Shown piece after piece: positions 61,374 through 64,000 of a stretch of 64,000 bases of DNA. The translations under genes were made by a program, and so were the position numbers. Under the pieces are notes generated by a model. The model searched no databases, had not been told where the DNA came from, and saw only the letters and a program-made list of their open reading frames with translations. Where the stretch lies: positions 310,001 through 374,000 of the forward strand of contig NZ_QCZH01000001.1 of NCBI RefSeq assembly GCF_003097655.1. Reading direction: 5' to 3'. The DNA is from Flavobacterium laiguense. Lineage in GTDB: Bacteria > Bacteroidota > Bacteroidia > Flavobacteriales > Flavobacteriaceae. Each line of letters opens with the position of its first letter. The stretch's first letter is position 1.

Positions 61374-61886
61374 TTATTTTTTAGGGTTTCGGCTCCTCCC
61401 CTTCGGGGAGGCTGGGAGGGGATTTTCCTCTTGCGCTACTCTTTCCCTTAATTCCATTTCTTTCTTGGATGGCGATAAATCAACTGGTTCTGGCTCTTCG
61501 TTAGTGCTTGAAAGTATTGAGTCTTTGTTGAATTTAGCGTATTCTAAATCGCCATTTAGCACTTTTTGAATCGACTTGATATAGGCTTCATTTTTCTTTA
61601 AAGCAAAAGATAGGGAATCTGATTTTAATGCTAGAACTGTGGCGTCTCTTTTTAGCTGAGAAGATGAATAGCCTGGGATGAATTCTCGTAAAGGAGTAAA
61701 GGCAATCAAAACCGTTGTAATCGAAATCAAGAAAATGGCGCCCAATGAAAGGGAAACAAAAACACTCATGATGTTTAATTTGAAAGAAAAAATTTCTTCA
61801 AAAGTATTCTCGTTCAAAATTATCAATCGGTTTTTGATTAATAATTTATCCAAAAACTTTTTTCTTTTTAATCGATTCGTTGACAT
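61374..61886 (-). CDS. M23-type protein missing its peptidase domain
   Basis: A 170-aa protein: basic N-terminus (RLKRKKFLDKLLIKNRLIIL), LNENTFEEIFSFKLN, a membrane helix (about 40-63), then IAFTPLREFIPGYSSSQLKR and a short coiled segment. In related Flavobacteriia the same N-terminus leads into a LytM/M23 domain of about 130 residues (from memory). Here the frame ends after VAQEENPLPASPKGRSRNPKK, whose last part is encoded by the GC-rich repeat at 61391-61427. The catalytic domain is absent, so it is probably non-functional as a hydrolase. Confidence 0.75.
   Translation of the reverse strand: MSTNRLKRKKFLDKLLIKNRLIILNENTFEEIFSFKLNIMSVFVSLSLGAIFLISITTVLIAFTPLREFIPGYSSSQLKRDATVLALKSDSLSFALKKNEAYIKSIQKVLNGDLEYAKFNKDSILSSTNEEPEPVDLSPSKKEMELRERVAQEENPLPASPKGRSRNPKK
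61391..61427. repeat. GC-rich repeat CCTCCCCTTCGGGGAGG...GGGAGGGG
   Basis: Core CCTCCCCTTCGGGGAGG (7-bp arms, TTC loop) followed by CTGGGAGGGGATTTTCC. Base use is far above the local GC. From memory this word is a dispersed repeat in Bacteroidota. It encodes the end of the truncated M23-type frame. Confidence 0.8.
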
Positions 61887-62043
61887 CCTTTGGGTTTAAG
61901 TCACAAATATAATAATTAAAAGCGTTGCCAACACTAGCCTATTTTAAGTAGTTGCATCGCTACCCAAACTATTTTATCAAATATTTAACGCTATCGAAAG
62001 TAAATAAATGAATCAAAATGAATGCCTATTAAGTTATTCTATA

Positions 62044-62051
62044 TACATTTG
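62044..62051 (+). promoter_or_regulatory. Candidate -7 box for tatA
   Basis: TACATTTG fits TAnnTTTG, 46 bp before the ATG at 62098. No -33 TTG found at 17-23 bp. The position rules out the longer frame from 62008. Confidence 0.4.
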
Positions 62052-62097
62052 CACATTAGATTCATTACAAATTTGCTACGGCATTAAATATTCAATC

Positions 62098-62280
62098 ATG
62101 GGAAGATTTGGAGTTACAGAAATCCTTATTATTTTGGCAGTTGTTTTATTACTTTTTGGAGGTAAAAAAATTCCGGAATTAATGAAAGGTTTAGGAAGCG
62201 GTATTAAAGAGTTCAAAAACGCAGCCAAAGACGATCAGACAGCTGATAAGAAAGAAGAAAAAGAAGAAGAAAAAAAATAA
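62098..62280 (+). CDS. tatA: TatA/E, twin-arginine translocation pore subunit
   Basis: A 60-aa TatA. N-terminal helix [20 protein letters not shown] with Glu8, hinge FGGKKIPEL, amphipathic helix [14 protein letters not shown] and a charged tail ending [10 protein letters not shown]. It forms the pore that exports folded proteins. The start at 62098 gives the family N-terminus; the longer frame to 62008 has no family sequence and spans the -7 box. A terminator follows immediately. Confidence 0.95.
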   Translation: MGRFGVTEILIILAVVLLLFGGKKIPELMKGLGSGIKEFKNAAKDDQTADKKEEKEEEKK

Positions 62281-62316
62281 AAAAAAGGCTTTTCGATACC
62301 GAAAAGCCTTTTTTTT
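62281..62316. terminator. Bidirectional terminator between tatA and tex
   Basis: A 15-bp perfect stem (62281-62295 with 62300-62314), loop ATAC, core GGCTTTTCG/CGAAAAGCC with A6 and T8 flanks; begins directly after the tatA stop. Confidence 0.92.
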
Positions 62317-62321
62317 GTGTT

Positions 62322-64000
62322 TTAAATTACCATTGTTAACTGAATACGTTTTCGATCTTCATCCACTTCAGTGACTTTTACCTGAACGTGTTGATGTAAT
62401 TTCACCACCTCATTGACATCGCTCACAAAACCTGCTTTGAGTTGAGAAATATGAACCAATCCGCTTTCTTTTACCCCAATATCAACAAAACAGCCAAAAT
62501 TGGTAATGTTATTCACAATTCCTGGTAAAATCATACCCGTTCTAACATCTTTTATCGATTTTACATTCGGGTCAAATTCAAAAACCGTTGCTGCTTTTCT
62601 TGGGTCTAATCCTGGCTTTTCTAACTCTTTTATAATGTCTTTCAAGGTTAAAACTCCAATATCGGGCGTAATATAATTTTCTGGTTTAATTAAAGCCGTT
62701 TTTTCTTTGTTGGCAATCAAATCATTTACCGTTACTTTCAAATCTTTGGCCATCTTTTCAACAATTGAATATGCTTCTGGATGCACCGCCGAATTGTCTA
62801 AAGGATTTTTGGCATTCGAAATTCGGATAAACGCCACTCCTTGCTGATAGGCTTTTTCTCCCAAACGAGGAACTTTCTTCAGTTGTTTTCTATCTGTGAA
62901 AGGACCGTTTTCAGAACGATAGGTTACAATATTTTCGGCCAGCTTCTCTCCTATTCCACTCACATAACTCAACAAATGTTTACTCGCGGTGTTGATGTTG
63001 ATTCCCACCGAGTTCACACAACGAATTACCGTATTGTCCAGTTCCTCTTTGAGTTTGTTTTGATCCACATCGTGTTGGTACTGTCCTACACCAATCGCTT
63101 TGGGATCAATTTTGACCAATTCAGCCAAAGGATCCGATAATCTACGCCCAATAGAAACTGATCCTCGAACCGTAACATCATAATTAGGAAACTCCTCTCT
63201 CGCAATCTTCGAAGCCGAATAAACCGAAGCACCCGCTTCTGAGACGATGAATACTTGAAGCGGTTTGTCAAAAGCAATTTTCTTGATAAAGAACTCCGTT
63301 TCACGAGAAGCCGTTCCATTTCCTATCGATATCGCATCAATTTGATAGGCATTGACCATCGAACGAATCTTTTTCATGGCCATCGCTTCCTCCTTTTGCG
63401 GAGCATGCGGATAAATGGTTTCGTTATACAACAAATCGCCTTTTTCGTCCAAACAAACCACTTTACATCCCGAACGAAATCCTGGATCTATCGCCAAAAT
63501 TCGTTTTTCTCCTAATGGTGGCGCCAGTAATAACTGCCCTAAATTATTCGCAAATACCTGAATTGAATTCGCATCTGCTTTGGCCTTGGCTTCCTGTAAA
63601 GCTTCATTCGAAATCGCCGGATTCAACAACCGTTTGTAACTGTCTTCAATCGCCAATTGAATGTGTGGCGTGGTATTGTTATCTCCTTTTATAATTAATT
63701 CGTCAATAATATCGTAGGCATCATCTAGTTCTACATCAACTTTGAACTTGATGAAACCTTCGTTTTCGGCACGCATAATGGCCAGTAATCGATGCGATGG
63801 CGCTTTGGTCAACGGTTCCGCCCATTCAAAATACTGATTGAATTTTTGGGCGCCTTCCTCCTCTTTTTTCGATTTAACGACCTTTGTGGTTATAGTCGCT
63901 TTACGTTCAAACAATCTTCTCAGTTGCTTTCTAACGTAAATGTTTTCATTGATCCATTCCGCAATAATATCTCTTGCACCTTGCAGCGCTGCTTCTTCAT
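62322..64000 (-). CDS. tex: Tex, S1-domain RNA-binding protein (5' end outside window)
   Basis: The frame is open to the right edge (EEAALQGARDIIAEWINENI is read from the last bases), so the start lies outside; about 560 of roughly 700 residues are visible. YqgF-like domain: ILAIDPGFRSGCKVVCLD; helix-hairpin-helix pair: VSGIGEKLAENIV and VPRLGEKAYQQG; C-terminal S1: GMILPGIVNNITNFGCFVDI, ending IQLTMVI. Tex proteins bind nucleic acid and influence transcription. It is monocistronic toward tatA. Confidence 0.95.
   Translation of the reverse strand, partial: EEAALQGARDIIAEWINENIYVRKQLRRLFERKATITTKVVKSKKEEEGAQKFNQYFEWAEPLTKAPSHRLLAIMRAENEGFIKFKVDVELDDAYDIIDELIIKGDNNTTPHIQLAIEDSYKRLLNPAISNEALQEAKAKADANSIQVFANNLGQLLLAPPLGEKRILAIDPGFRSGCKVVCLDEKGDLLYNETIYPHAPQKEEAMAMKKIRSMVNAYQIDAISIGNGTASRETEFFIKKIAFDKPLQVFIVSEAGASVYSASKIAREEFPNYDVTVRGSVSIGRRLSDPLAELVKIDPKAIGVGQYQHDVDQNKLKEELDNTVIRCVNSVGININTASKHLLSYVSGIGEKLAENIVTYRSENGPFTDRKQLKKVPRLGEKAYQQGVAFIRISNAKNPLDNSAVHPEAYSIVEKMAKDLKVTVNDLIANKEKTALIKPENYITPDIGVLTLKDIIKELEKPGLDPRKAATVFEFDPNVKSIKDVRTGMILPGIVNNITNFGCFVDIGVKESGLVHISQLKAGFVSDVNEVVKLHQHVQVKVTEVDEDRKRIQLTMVI

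Noticed and set aside
62008..62097. N-terminal extension of tatA by 30 residues
   Set aside because: It has no TatA sequence, it would place residues before the exporting helix, and the promoter -7 box lies within it.

Overview
The window looks like chromosome of a low-GC Bacteroidota, most probably a Flavobacterium or a close relative. Evidence: a split SUF cluster with DUF2480, the gliding/type IX secretion lipoprotein SprE (PorW), an F-type ATP synthase operon without atpD/atpC, several DUF families typical of Flavobacteriia (4292, 4254, 5687, 6427, 6341, 6909), almost no Shine-Dalgarno sequences, and promoter -7 boxes of the form TAnnTTTG. I saw no rRNA, tRNA, CRISPR array, prophage or complete insertion sequence.

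Layout. 1-7790: iron-sulfur assembly genes sufB (5' cut)-sufC-sufD, then an inverted pair (serine hydrolase plus a 58-aa membrane protein), then sufS-unknown-sufE-sufT-DUF2480. 7911-10483: two divergent secreted proteins of unknown function. 10566-19549: hflX, a Bax-inhibitor-like gene, and a minus-strand envelope operon dut-nucleotidyltransferase-TPR-DUF4292 followed by two tandem EnvC-like genes. 20082-24669: LytTR response regulator and histidine kinase, a prolyl oligopeptidase, and a previously unlisted 41-aa peptide gene with a good promoter and a decayed second copy. 25105-27116: flippase and GNAT. 27201-36109: sprE-bactofilin-atpZ-DUF-atpBEFHAG, read as one operon and closed by a strong terminator. 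36197-38432: ABC ATPase and permease. 38569-45190: PaaE-like reductase, a small unknown, GT9, DUF4254, upp, DUF6427, DUF6341, purD. 45305-47761: higBA toxin-antitoxin genes, a capK-like ligase and a frameshifted ORF6N gene. 47781-57958: surface polysaccharide cluster (GT2, priming transferase, UDP-glucuronate decarboxylase, two GT4s, O-antigen ligase/polymerase, second membrane polymerase candidate, flippase, Wzz-like). 57968-64000: DUF6909, GH3, an M23 gene that lost its peptidase domain, tatA and tex (5' cut).

How the genes fit together. Most of the window is housekeeping plus envelope work: Fe-S assembly, ATP synthesis, peptidoglycan hydrolase control, nucleotide metabolism and extracellular glycan export. 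The accessory layer consists of higBA, the ORF6N remnant, the small peptide locus and several classes of dispersed palindromic repeats.

The least explained signals are non-coding. Intergenic tracts with a 7-bp period, often as complementary arms, sit between genes of the same operon in at least six places. Two opposite copies of an element with conserved ends (TAGCCC..., ...AGCTCC) and a variable middle lie beside sufD and the flippase. A 45-bp palindrome lies upstream of the peptide gene. A GC-rich repeat forms the new 3' end of the truncated M23 gene.
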